Assembly (NCBI GenBank): GCA_002298155.1
Contig: DBME01000234.1
Span: 7,048 to 12,943, forward strand
Source: Holophagaceae bacterium UBA706
Lineage (GTDB): Bacteria; Acidobacteriota; Holophagae; Holophagales; Holophagaceae
Direction of reading: 5' to 3'
Length of the DNA: 5,896 bases
Part shown: positions 1 through 5,441 of the stretch, piece after piece
How the letters are laid out: every line of letters starts with the position of its first letter
Numbering within the stretch: position 1 is the stretch's first letter
Position numbers and translations under genes: made by a program
Notes under the pieces: generated by a model
Databases searched by the model: none
Told to the model about the DNA's origin: nothing
Seen by the model: only the letters and a program-made list of their open reading frames with translations

Positions 1-59
1 AGGAGGCCCACGTCTACCAGGGCGGACAACTCGTCAAGACGCTCCGGAAGAACCTGTGA
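1..59 (+). CDS. C-terminal end of probable [NiFe]-hydrogenase large subunit (partial)
   Basis: An open frame enters from the left edge (first full codon at 3) and ends at TGA 57-59, giving EAHVYQGGQLVKTLRKNL. Too little is present for a direct family assignment. The call rests on context: the next gene is a hydrogenase maturation protease overlapping this stop by four bases (GTGA), and such proteases usually sit directly after the large-subunit gene they serve. Large subunits end in a short peptide after the DPCxxCxxH motif, which the protease removes once nickel is in place. The visible tail is compatible with the cleaved peptide of a group 3 (cytoplasmic) enzyme. The nickel-binding motif itself lies outside the window. 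A different hydrogenase-operon subunit cannot be excluded. Confidence 0.5.
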   Translation, partial: EAHVYQGGQLVKTLRKNL

Positions 60-616
60 TCCCCGAACGCACCCTCATCGTCGGCATGGGCAACCCCATC
101 CTCCGGGATGACGCCGTGGGCATCCGCCTCGCCACCGACCTGATGGGGCGGCTGGGGCTCGAGGAGGGGGTGCGCATCGGGCCCGGCGGCATCCTGCCGG
201 GCATCCACATCCTCCCGGAGTGCTCCCTGGGGGGCTTGACCCTGGTGGAACTGATGGCGGGCTTCGACCGCGTGGTGGTGCTGGATTCCATCGCCACCCG
301 CGGCGGGGTGCCGGGGGACTGGCACTTCTTTTCCGCCGGGGCCCTCCGGCAGACCATGAACCTCAGCAATGTCCACGACGCCAACTTCGCCACGGCGCTG
401 GAATTGGGACGCCGCATGGGTTTCCACCTGCCCGCGGACGACGGGATCCTGATCTTCGCCGTGGAGGTGGAGGACACCCTCACCTTCGACACGTCCATGA
501 GCCCCTGCATGGAGGCCACCTATCCAGCCTATTCGGAGGGCATTTTCGGGGAGCTCGCCCGGGTCATGCCGGATACCCTTGTGGGCATGCGGCCGGAGGT
601 GGAATGCACGAGATGA
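56..616 (+). CDS. [NiFe]-hydrogenase maturation endopeptidase (peptidase family M52, HyaD/HybD/HycI/HoxW type)
   Basis: This protease removes the C-terminal peptide of the hydrogenase large subunit after nickel insertion, allowing the active site to close; it acts in the cytoplasm. The 186-residue product opens with the family signature VGMGNPILRDDAVG (residues 9-22). Asp19 aligns with the Ni-contacting Glu16 of E. coli HybD, Asp77 in VVVLDS with Asp62, and His107 in SNVHDANF with His93, so all three metal-sensing positions are acidic or histidine as expected. Length is slightly above the usual 150-165 residues. The start is GTG at 56, overlapping the preceding stop as GTGA, with GGAAG at 46-50 as ribosome binding site, so translation is probably coupled to the upstream gene. 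Its 3' end overlaps hypA by 13 bases. The first 60 or so bases reappear as a fragment at 4649-4710. Which hydrogenase it serves is inferred from adjacency only. Confidence 0.95.
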   Translation: MIPERTLIVGMGNPILRDDAVGIRLATDLMGRLGLEEGVRIGPGGILPGIHILPECSLGGLTLVELMAGFDRVVVLDSIATRGGVPGDWHFFSAGALRQTMNLSNVHDANFATALELGRRMGFHLPADDGILIFAVEVEDTLTFDTSMSPCMEATYPAYSEGIFGELARVMPDTLVGMRPEVECTR

Positions 617-945
617 GCCTGATGGCGGGCATGCTGGAGATCATCGAGGACACCGCCCGGCAGGAGGGCTTCGCGCGGGTGGAGCGCGTCATCCTCGAGA
701 TCGGGCGCCTCTCCGGCGTGGAGGCCGAGGCCATGCGTTTCGCCTTCGACGTGGGAACCCACGGCTCGGTGGCCCAGGGCGCCGAACTGGTGATCCAGGA
801 GACCCCGGGGAAGGGCCGTTGCCCCGCCTGCGGCAGGAACTCCCCCCTGGCGGCCTTCTATGACGCCTGCCCCCATTGTGGCCGCTACCCCATGGAGGTC
901 CTCGCCGGCAGGGAAATGAGGATCCTCTCACTGGATGTGGAGTAG
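604..945 (+). CDS. hypA: hydrogenase nickel incorporation protein HypA
   Basis: HypA binds Ni(II) and, with the GTPase HypB, delivers it to the hydrogenase large-subunit precursor. The 113-residue product has the usual family length and starts with MHEMSL; the N-terminal Met-His-Glu is the nickel site, so the start at 604 is fixed by function as well as by GGAGG at 595-599. The in-frame ATG at 613 would lose His2 and is rejected. The C-terminal half carries the structural zinc site, with two CxxC pairs at Cys73/Cys76 (CPACG) and Cys89/Cys92 (CPHCG). The typical segment VERVILEIGRLSGVE lies at residues 26-40. The gene starts inside the protease gene (13-base overlap) and ends three bases before hypC, so all are probably on one transcript. 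No hypB is visible in the window. Confidence 0.97.
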   Translation: MHEMSLMAGMLEIIEDTARQEGFARVERVILEIGRLSGVEAEAMRFAFDVGTHGSVAQGAELVIQETPGKGRCPACGRNSPLAAFYDACPHCGRYPMEVLAGREMRILSLDVE

Positions 946-948
946 GCC

Positions 949-1245
949 ATGTGCATCGGTCTTCCCGGCAGGATCCTGGACACCGGCGACGGTGATTTCC
1001 ACCTGGGCCGGGTAATCTTCGGCGACGTGGAGAAGGCGGTGAGCCTCGCCCTGGTTCCCGATGCCCAGGTGGGCGACTATGTGCTGGTGAACATGGGCAC
1101 GGCGGTGCACACCATGACCGAGGCCGAGGCCCTGGAGGTCATGGAGCTTCTGGAGGACTTCGCGGCGAGCCAGGAGGAGCGGCCTGGGCGAAGCGTGGGA
1201 CTGGCGGGGTTGGCCCCGGATCGGCCCCATCACGAACTTCCGTAA
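949..1245 (+). CDS. hypC: hydrogenase assembly chaperone HypC/HybG family
   Basis: HypC works with HypD as the scaffold on which the Fe(CN)2CO group is built, then carries it to the large-subunit precursor. The 98-residue product begins MCIGLPGRIL; Cys2, the iron and partner-binding residue exposed after Met removal, is present. The OB-like core continues through VGDYVLVNMGTAV (residues 41-53) and the helix TEAEALEVMELLEDF. In E. coli HypC the equivalent stretch is VLVHVGFA with conserved His51; here that position is Asn48, an unusual substitution. The last 20 or so residues, rich in Pro, Gly and His, look like a low-complexity tail beyond the family core. Start: ATG 949, three bases after hypA, with GGAG at 939-942 overlapping the hypA stop region. 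hypD, often the next gene, is absent; the sequence becomes non-coding and then AT-rich. Confidence 0.93.
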   Translation: MCIGLPGRILDTGDGDFHLGRVIFGDVEKAVSLALVPDAQVGDYVLVNMGTAVHTMTEAEALEVMELLEDFAASQEERPGRSVGLAGLAPDRPHHELP

Positions 1246-1430
1246 CCATACGGGCGGAGGTCGCAGGAACCCACGGCAGGTGACCCGGTCCATCAGGGCA
1301 TGGGGGGTGAGCCGCTGCCCGGAGTTCGTGTTGGCCGATTTGGGGCCTTTGGTAACCGGGCATGAAAATATTGAATTAAATCATTATTTGATTCAATACA
1401 TATACAATTCAATAAAAACTTATAACTGAC

Positions 1431-1458
1431 TGGCTTGTGTTCTTGAAAAACCTATAAT
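1431..1458 (+). promoter_or_regulatory. candidate promoter of the phospholipase-like operon
   Basis: TATAAT at 1453-1458 is a perfect -10 hexamer in an AT-rich region upstream of the gene at 1623. The best-spaced -35 candidate, TGGCTT at 1431-1436 with a 16-base spacer, is poor, which would fit an activator-dependent or weak promoter. The predicted start near 1465 would leave an untranslated leader of about 160 bases. In a 28% GC stretch a TATAAT can occur by chance, so this is tentative. Confidence 0.4.
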
Positions 1459-1462
1459 TTAG

Positions 1463-1478
1463 TGCTTAAGCTCAAGCA
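1463..1478. promoter_or_regulatory. 16-bp imperfect palindrome, possible operator
   Basis: The sequence TGCTTAAGCTCAAGCA is symmetrical except for one mismatched pair, with outer arms TGCTT and AAGCA. It starts five bases after the TATAAT box and so covers the predicted transcription start, a position typical of repressor binding. No known regulator motif was recognised. Confidence 0.35.
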
Positions 1479-1622
1479 TTCGGAAGGAACGTATATTTTT
1501 AGTAGTCTAGCGGTGTTTGCTGTTTAATTGAATGAAATTTATCGACCTGATGTTACATATTCGATTTCAGACTGTCCATTTGAAGCGATAGTGCACGAAA
1601 TCCATCTCGAAAAGGAGGAACT

Positions 1623-3425
1623 ATGCCACAAGTTGGTGGCCACCTGATTATTGCGGATAAAGTCTGCGAAAAACTCGGTAATCCGCCAGAAATAACAAAG
1701 TACCTGCCTGCCTTCAGGCTGGGGGCCATCGGCCCGGACCTGACCTTCTTCCTGTTTGATCCTCCGGGCACGTCCGCCGTGCTCAACGAAGTGCTTGAAA
1801 TTTACCGTTCCATCCATGCGCTCAAAGTCACCCTGGGAGAAATCGCGAGCAGGCTCGCCGGTCCTGTGGAAGAGTTGGCTGACTGGTTCACCGGAGGCGT
1901 TTCAACGGAAATCGTGAACGCGGTCGGACTGGGCAGGAATGCGTTGGTTAGGACCTTCGCCCTCGGCCTGATCCCCGGGACATCGCCGGAGGTGCCGAAT
2001 CCCTTCGCAGGGCTGAATATTCCCGGCATTCCCAATGGTCCCACCATGACGGTTCATGCTGCGGACCTGTCCAGAATCTTCAGGCGTTTCGGCCATCCCT
2101 ACACCTCGGATCCTGGGTACAAGGATCCGGAGCCGGTAGGGAACTACCGGAACTGGTGGTGGACGGACGTCCTCCACTACCGCCGGACAGGGGCCTTCGC
2201 ATCCGCCCTGCTGGAAGGCGCGGCCAGCAACCACACACGGGCTTTCGCAAAGGGCTACGCGACCCATCTGGCAGCGGATGTTTGCGGCCATGCCTACGTC
2301 AACGGGGTGGTCGGCGGGCCATACCGCAATCATGTTTACCGCCACATGGTGGTCGAGAACATCATCGACACGTGGCTGTGGAACCACCATCGAGGCGAGG
2401 ACCTAACCAAGGCCAGGCTGGACCAAAAGGTCCGGATGGATGGTGGTGGATTCTCGCAAATCCGTGACCTCCTGCTCAGGACGATGACCCAGGTCTATAC
2501 GCAGCATGGCATCGTCCCCAAGCATTATCTGAATTCCATCCCCGAGCCGGGCGACCTCGATCGTGCATACGATTCCTTGCTGGAATTCATGGATCTTTCG
2601 ACGAATATGGACCTGGAACGGCCTGTGCCGCCACCCTGCAGCTTCGGGGATGTCCTGATCGAGATCGCAGGTCATCTCCAGACCACGCTGGTACATATTG
2701 GTGAGCAATTCGACCACCATAATTCTTGGTGGGAATGGATACTTGCTCCGTTCCTGGGCGGCGCATGGTCCCTGGTTTTCCTGCTCGAGGTCTTCACCCT
2801 GCCCTCCGAGATCGTACTGAGGTTGGGTACGGACGACCTTCGATGGCTCATCTACCTCGGCGAACTATCGTTGTACGGTGCGATCTGTGAGGCGAGGTGG
2901 CAGCTTGCCCTGGCAGGTTGGGGCAAACCCTCGAGCGAGGACCTTACGCGTGCTTATGCGCAGGCTTGCGTCCATCTTCCGGGTCCCAGGGCCGGGGGGG
3001 GAGGATTCCGCTGCTATCCCCAGGCCGCGGTGGACCACCAGGTCCAAGGCTTCTGGCTTGCGGACCCCGGGTTTTCGCCGGACACCGTCGAGGAGACCCT
3101 GCCTGGCCGCCGTCCTTCCGCGGAATGCTGCCCGTACCCGCGGTTGGCTGACCCTTCGGTATTCGTGGATGGGCCATCCTATTCGACCCCGGATGACGCC
3201 GCCCTCCGGCGCCTGGCGGATTCGGACACCCTTCCCGAAACCCTCGCCCTGGAGCGGGGAACCTGCATGCGCAGCCAGTTCGGCAATGCCAGTGACTTTG
3301 CGGTGATGCTCCTCAACGGGCAGTTCCCATTTTCCTCCTTCGATCTGGATGCGGACCAAGGGTACGGGTTCATGAGCTGGCAGGGGCCGCCTCCCGCCTA
3401 CGAACCCGCCCTGTGCTCACTGTGA
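1623..3425 (+). CDS. zinc-dependent phospholipase C-like protein (Zn_dep_PLPC / PF00882-type)
   Basis: The N-terminal half of this 600-residue protein resembles the zinc-dependent phospholipase C fold, whose founders hydrolyse phospholipid headgroups. The strongest evidence is the metal motif: HLAAD at residues 215-219 matches His118/Asp122 of Bacillus cereus PLC, followed by His223, then HMVVENIID at 241-249, matching the H-x3-E-N-x2-D around His142/Glu146. His7 (GGHLIIADKV), Asp39 (RLGAIGPDL) and His185 (VLHYRRTGAF) are further candidate ligands, typical of the bacterial family members. No signal peptide is seen, unlike secreted PLCs. Residues 372-398 are hydrophobic and could form a membrane hairpin. 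The 450-600 region has no recognised domain. Start ATG 1623 is set by AAGGAGG at 1612-1618. A G8 run at 2994-3001 lies in the frame. GC is lower than in the hydrogenase genes (about 55% at 1741-1800). Substrate unknown; the enzyme activity is inferred, not shown. Confidence 0.8.
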   Translation: MPQVGGHLIIADKVCEKLGNPPEITKYLPAFRLGAIGPDLTFFLFDPPGTSAVLNEVLEIYRSIHALKVTLGEIASRLAGPVEELADWFTGGVSTEIVNAVGLGRNALVRTFALGLIPGTSPEVPNPFAGLNIPGIPNGPTMTVHAADLSRIFRRFGHPYTSDPGYKDPEPVGNYRNWWWTDVLHYRRTGAFASALLEGAASNHTRAFAKGYATHLAADVCGHAYVNGVVGGPYRNHVYRHMVVENIIDTWLWNHHRGEDLTKARLDQKVRMDGGGFSQIRDLLLRTMTQVYTQHGIVPKHYLNSIPEPGDLDRAYDSLLEFMDLSTNMDLERPVPPPCSFGDVLIEIAGHLQTTLVHIGEQFDHHNSWWEWILAPFLGGAWSLVFLLEVFTLPSEIVLRLGTDDLRWLIYLGELSLYGAICEARWQLALAGWGKPSSEDLTRAYAQACVHLPGPRAGGGGFRCYPQAAVDHQVQGFWLADPGFSPDTVEETLPGRRPSAECCPYPRLADPSVFVDGPSYSTPDDAALRRLADSDTLPETLALERGTCMRSQFGNASDFAVMLLNGQFPFSSFDLDADQGYGFMSWQGPPPAYEPALCSL

Positions 3426-3443
3426 ACCCTTCGAGGAGATACC

Positions 3444-4556
3444 ATGCCATCCTACTCATTCTCAACCCTGGATCACTCCGGCAAGCCCACCCAGGTGGGA
3501 GAAGACGTCTTCACCAGGCTATCCATCGCGAACTGCGAACATGACGAGGGTGTCCGTCCCCTCGGATGTGGGTGCTGCGGCTGGCTCAGTCCGGCCCTCC
3601 AGTTCAGGCAGTTCCCCCCTGCCATGGGGGTCCCGAACGAAATCATTGTCACCGTGAGGAATTTCGGCAGCTCCGACGCGACCGGGGTGCTGCTCGAGGC
3701 CGCATACAACATCTGGGTCGGCAACGAGGCCGAAGGGATGGTCCCCATTACCGCACTGCCCATACCCATCGTCCCGCTCCTGGGGGCCGTCGAGGTAGCG
3801 TTCCCATGGACACCGCCGGATGCCGATTCCACCCATGCCTGCATCCATGCCAGGGTATTGGACGCATACAGCATGCTCCATTACACCCTAAGGAGCACAT
3901 CCTGGGACAGCACCGTGAATCCCCAGGTGGGGAACAGGAATGTGACCCTTGTGCCCATCACGGACAGTACCGAAGCGGTCGTCGTATCCTACCGGGCCCG
4001 GAATTTCAACAAGGCAGCCGGTATCACGGCCAGGACCTTGGTCACCGAAATGGACTCCCGGACGCAGTTCCGTGACGTTCTCCAGCGGCATCCGCTTCCT
4101 TTCGTTCCTGAATCGCTGATCCCGAAAGCCCTTGAAGGGTTGAACGTCCAACGCCCCGGACTGGCGATGGGGGTCCCTCGAGGGGCCTCACCGGTGGATG
4201 GGAGCTTGCTGTCGGGCGGCCTGCGGCAGCCAAGGGTCTCCCCGGAAGGCTTGTGGCCCGCCTCTGAGATCCCCGCGAAATTTGTCCACGGACGGTTCGG
4301 ATTTGATGTGGAGGATGCCCTGTCCGGGGGCGCATTGGAATCCCTCACGCGCGGGTATGTCCGGCTTGACGCGCGGCCGCTCCTCTCGGTCTGCAGTCTT
4401 CAAGACTTCACGCTCAAGGCTGGAGTGGAGAGGGCGATCCGGCTGGTTATTCCAAAGGAGCAGTTTCCGCCGCCCGGGCAGCGGAAATGCTTTCGGGTTC
4501 AGTATCAGAAGGGAACGAGCAGGCCCGTGGAGCATTTTGTCTATCTTTCCAGGTGA
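3444..4556 (+). CDS. CARDB/Ig-like beta-sandwich protein, function unknown
   Basis: This 370-residue product was not recognised as a named protein, but shows two beta-sandwich-like halves. In the first, NEIIVTVRNFGSSDATGVLL (residues 65-84) has the 'transport of relations between strands' pattern of CARDB/Ig-like domains, and HACIHARV (131-138) followed by WDSTVNPQVGNRNVTLV (154-170) matches a recurring Ig-like module ending. The second half ends in FTLKAGVERAIRLVIP and FRVQYQKG (322-356), again strand-rich. A Pro/Gly-rich linker of about 90 residues (215-305) separates them. A Cys cluster sits near the N-terminus (Cys31, Cys42, Cys44, Cys45). No signal peptide or membrane segment is visible. 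The gene begins 18 bases after the phospholipase-like gene, with GAGGAG at 3433-3438, so both are probably co-transcribed. Such domains usually mediate binding, so a partner or targeting role for the upstream enzyme is plausible but inferred. Confidence 0.8.
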   Translation: MPSYSFSTLDHSGKPTQVGEDVFTRLSIANCEHDEGVRPLGCGCCGWLSPALQFRQFPPAMGVPNEIIVTVRNFGSSDATGVLLEAAYNIWVGNEAEGMVPITALPIPIVPLLGAVEVAFPWTPPDADSTHACIHARVLDAYSMLHYTLRSTSWDSTVNPQVGNRNVTLVPITDSTEAVVVSYRARNFNKAAGITARTLVTEMDSRTQFRDVLQRHPLPFVPESLIPKALEGLNVQRPGLAMGVPRGASPVDGSLLSGGLRQPRVSPEGLWPASEIPAKFVHGRFGFDVEDALSGGALESLTRGYVRLDARPLLSVCSLQDFTLKAGVERAIRLVIPKEQFPPPGQRKCFRVQYQKGTSRPVEHFVYLSR

Positions 4557-4648
4557 ACGCCTGGGGCCCATGGAGTCTAGAACTCGAGCGGATGCCCGCT
4601 GGGGGACACCCGAGGCCGGGGCCCACCAGCATCCGGCACATGCCCATG

Positions 4649-4710
4649 GATCCCCGAACGCACCCTCTTCGTCGGAATGGGCAATCCCATCCTCCAGGAT
4701 GACGCCGTGG
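4649..4710 (+). pseudogene. fragment of a hydrogenase maturation protease gene (5' end only)
   Basis: These 62 bases match 58-119, the start of the protease gene, at 58 of 62 positions without gaps. In the original frame they read IPERTLFVGMGNPILQDDAV against IPERTLIVGMGNPILRDDAV, i.e. the family's N-terminal signature including the Asp-Asp metal position. Of the four differences, two are silent third-position changes and two alter residues (Ile8 to Phe, Arg17 to Gln). Homology starts with the last base of the start codon and stops abruptly after the GTGG at 4707-4710. Beyond this the frame runs on into unrelated sequence to a TGA near 4784, and no proper start codon precedes it in frame. It is therefore a remnant, either of a partial duplication of the nearby gene or of a second, paralogous hydrogenase operon. 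Confidence 0.9.
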
Positions 4711-4780
4711 ACCATGATACTTTTTCCCCATCCCCGCGTCGCCAACGGGTTCTGATCGCGTGGGCCGGTTTGTCCAGGTC

Positions 4781-4808
4781 TTGATTAAATATTAAAATAA
4801 CTTATGTT
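4781..4808 (+). promoter_or_regulatory. candidate promoter for the small-gene pair
   Basis: TTGATT at 4781-4786 (four of six -35 consensus bases) and TATGTT at 4803-4808 (four of six -10 bases) are separated by 16 bases within a short AT-rich island. A start near 4815 would give a leader of about 95 bases that contains the three hairpins before the ATG at 4910. Both boxes are moderate matches. Confidence 0.35.
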
Positions 4809-4828
4809 TGTGCGCATTCAGACGGTTG

Positions 4829-4893
4829 CCGGCCTCCAGCCGGGGACTCCGGGGAACTGTGTGGGAGGCCCCACGCAACCGGGCGGCGCCCGG
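4829..4893 (+). promoter_or_regulatory. three tandem stem-loops in the leader of the small gene
   Basis: Hairpin 1: CCGGC 4829-4833 with GCCGG 4839-4843, five-base loop. Hairpin 2: GTGTGGG 4859-4865 with CCCACGC 4870-4876 (one G-T pair), four-base loop. Hairpin 3: CCGGGC 4879-4884 with GCCCGG 4888-4893, three-base loop. The last ends six bases before the GGAGG ribosome binding site at 4900-4904. No T-run follows any of them, so they do not look like terminators. A regulatory leader or small structured RNA is possible; no known riboswitch class was recognised. Confidence 0.4.
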
Positions 4894-4909
4894 ATGCTTG
4901 GAGGTCCCC

Positions 4910-5107
4910 ATGGCTGACCGCCGGATCCATTCGCGTCCCGTTTCCGAACTCTTCTCCCCGGACCGCCGTTCAGGGGCAGGCGAACGCAAGCATCGCGCTC
5001 GCATGATCCGTCGGCTGACGGAGGACATGCGTCTCATCTGGGCGCGCCACACCATCGTGCCCCAGGCGGCCTTCAAGGCCCGTCGCCGCCCGCCGGTCCG
5101 GATCTGA
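4910..5107 (+). CDS. small basic hypothetical protein (65 aa)
   Basis: Not recognised. The product starts MADRRIHSRPVSELF and is strongly basic, with many Arg residues and the stretches ERKHRARMIRRL and FKARRRPPVRI; it has no Cys, no signal peptide and no membrane segment. The central part MIRRLTEDMRLIWARHTI looks helical. The frame is open upstream to an ATG at 4808, but 4910 is chosen because GGAGG at 4900-4904 lies at the right distance and the upstream part would run through the three hairpins. The next small gene follows after 14 bases, suggesting a two-gene unit. The Arg-rich composition would suit nucleic-acid binding, but that is inference only. Confidence 0.65.
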   Translation: MADRRIHSRPVSELFSPDRRSGAGERKHRARMIRRLTEDMRLIWARHTIVPQAAFKARRRPPVRI

Positions 5108-5121
5108 CCGGGGGGCGGATC

Positions 5122-5349
5122 ATGGACTCCCCGGAGAGGCACATCGCCCTGGCCCTGGTGCTCGGTCGGCTGGAAGGCGCCCTGGCCGTGATCCAGGGCC
5201 TGGAACACAAGGTCTTCGGAGTCACGGACCAGGACCACCGGGACCTGGAGCCGAAGCTGCAGGACGTCACCGCGGCGCTCTCGGAGGCCATCCGGACCGT
5301 GGTCAACATGCTTCCGGAAGGGGAACCGGTAATCCGCCGAGGAAACTGA
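5122..5349 (+). CDS. small hypothetical protein (75 aa), helical
   Basis: Not recognised. The product, starting MDSPERHIALALVLGRLEGAL, is mildly acidic and has heptad-like spacing of Leu/Ile/Val over most of its length (LALVLGRLEGALAVIQGLEHKV, then LQDVTAALSEAIRTVVNML), which suggests a helical hairpin or a short coiled coil. No signal peptide or catalytic motif is visible. A G-rich stretch (G6 at 5110-5115, then CGGA) serves as a weak ribosome binding site. It lies 14 bases after the basic 65-residue gene and probably shares its transcript. A basic/acidic small-protein pair invites comparison with toxin-antitoxin modules, but neither sequence resembles a known one. The gene ends 10 bases before the 3' end of the convergent tRNA gene. 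Confidence 0.65.
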   Translation: MDSPERHIALALVLGRLEGALAVIQGLEHKVFGVTDQDHRDLEPKLQDVTAALSEAIRTVVNMLPEGEPVIRRGN

Positions 5350-5359
5350 GGATTCCTGG

Positions 5360-5431
5360 AGCCGCCTGTCGGATTTGAACCGACGACCTTTCGCTTACAA
5401 GGCGAGTGCTCTACCCCTGAGCTAAGGCGGC
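5360..5431 (-). tRNA. trnT: tRNA-Thr (anticodon TGT)
   Basis: Read on the - strand, the complete cloverleaf is present. The acceptor stem is GCCGCCT (5431-5425) pairing fully with AGGCGGC (5367-5361). The D arm is GCTC-AGGGGTA-GAGC. The anticodon loop CTTGTAA gives anticodon TGT (threonine, ACA codons). The T arm is GTCGG-TTCAAAT-CCGAC. In the anticodon stem four of five pairs form; the outermost is a C-A mismatch. The discriminator base is T (complement of 5360) and CCA is not encoded. It runs opposite to all other genes in the window, and its 3' end faces the 75-residue gene. Confidence 0.97.
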
Positions 5432-5441
5432 CCGGACAGCC

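Larger units (their letters stand above)
1246..1622. other. intergenic junction: GC-rich stub, then AT-rich upstream region of the next operon
   Basis: No gene was recognised in these 377 bases. From 1246 to about 1360 the sequence keeps the high GC of the hydrogenase operon. One frame is open here and reads CPEFVLADLGPLVTGHE at 1316-1366, but no family or start signal was recognised. At about 1361 the composition changes sharply: 1381-1500 is only about 28% GC by direct count. The AT-rich part holds short inverted and direct repeats (attgaat at 1370-1376 facing attcaat at 1391-1397, and attcaat again just downstream), a perfect TATAAT and a palindrome. No convincing terminator for the hydrogenase operon (GC hairpin plus T-run) was found. 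Confidence 0.7.
4557..4909. other. gene-free region with hydrogenase-gene fragment, promoter-like patch and leader hairpins
   Basis: No intact gene was supported here, although long frames run through on both strands as shadows of the preceding gene. From the 5' side it holds a small hairpin (AGCGG 4587-4591 with CCGCT 4596-4600, no T-run), the 62-bp copy of the protease gene start (4649-4710), a GC-rich stretch with nothing recognised (4711-4780), an AT-rich patch (4781-4809) and three consecutive hairpins (4829-4893). No convincing rho-independent terminator for the preceding operon was found. Confidence 0.7.

Noticed and set aside
220..945. Long + strand frame through the protease and hypA genes
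   Set aside because: Its 5' part is an out-of-frame shadow of the protease; only the part from 604 is the real hypA.
4587..4600. Hairpin AGCGG/CCGCT as terminator of the two-gene cassette
   Set aside because: The stem is only five pairs and no T-run follows.
4565..4655. Cluster of restriction-site palindromes (GGGCCC, CCATGG, TCTAGA, CTCGAG, GGATCC) resembling a cloning polylinker
   Set aside because: The sites are spread over about 90 bases with unrelated sequence between them, do not match a vector polylinker that I recognise, and the GGATCC overlaps genuine hydrogenase-gene homology.
4188..4755. Long open frames on both strands across the end of the Ig-like gene and the following region
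   Set aside because: They overlap a well-supported gene out of frame, have shadow-type composition and lack good ribosome binding sites.
4808..4909. N-terminal extension of the 65-residue protein from ATG 4808
   Set aside because: The extension runs through three hairpins and has no ribosome binding site, whereas ATG 4910 has GGAGG at proper spacing.
5360..5431. tRNA-Thr as the attachment site of an integrated element
   Set aside because: No second copy of the tRNA 3' end was seen in the window, no integrase gene is present, and the inserted-looking genes are separated from the tRNA by two small genes.
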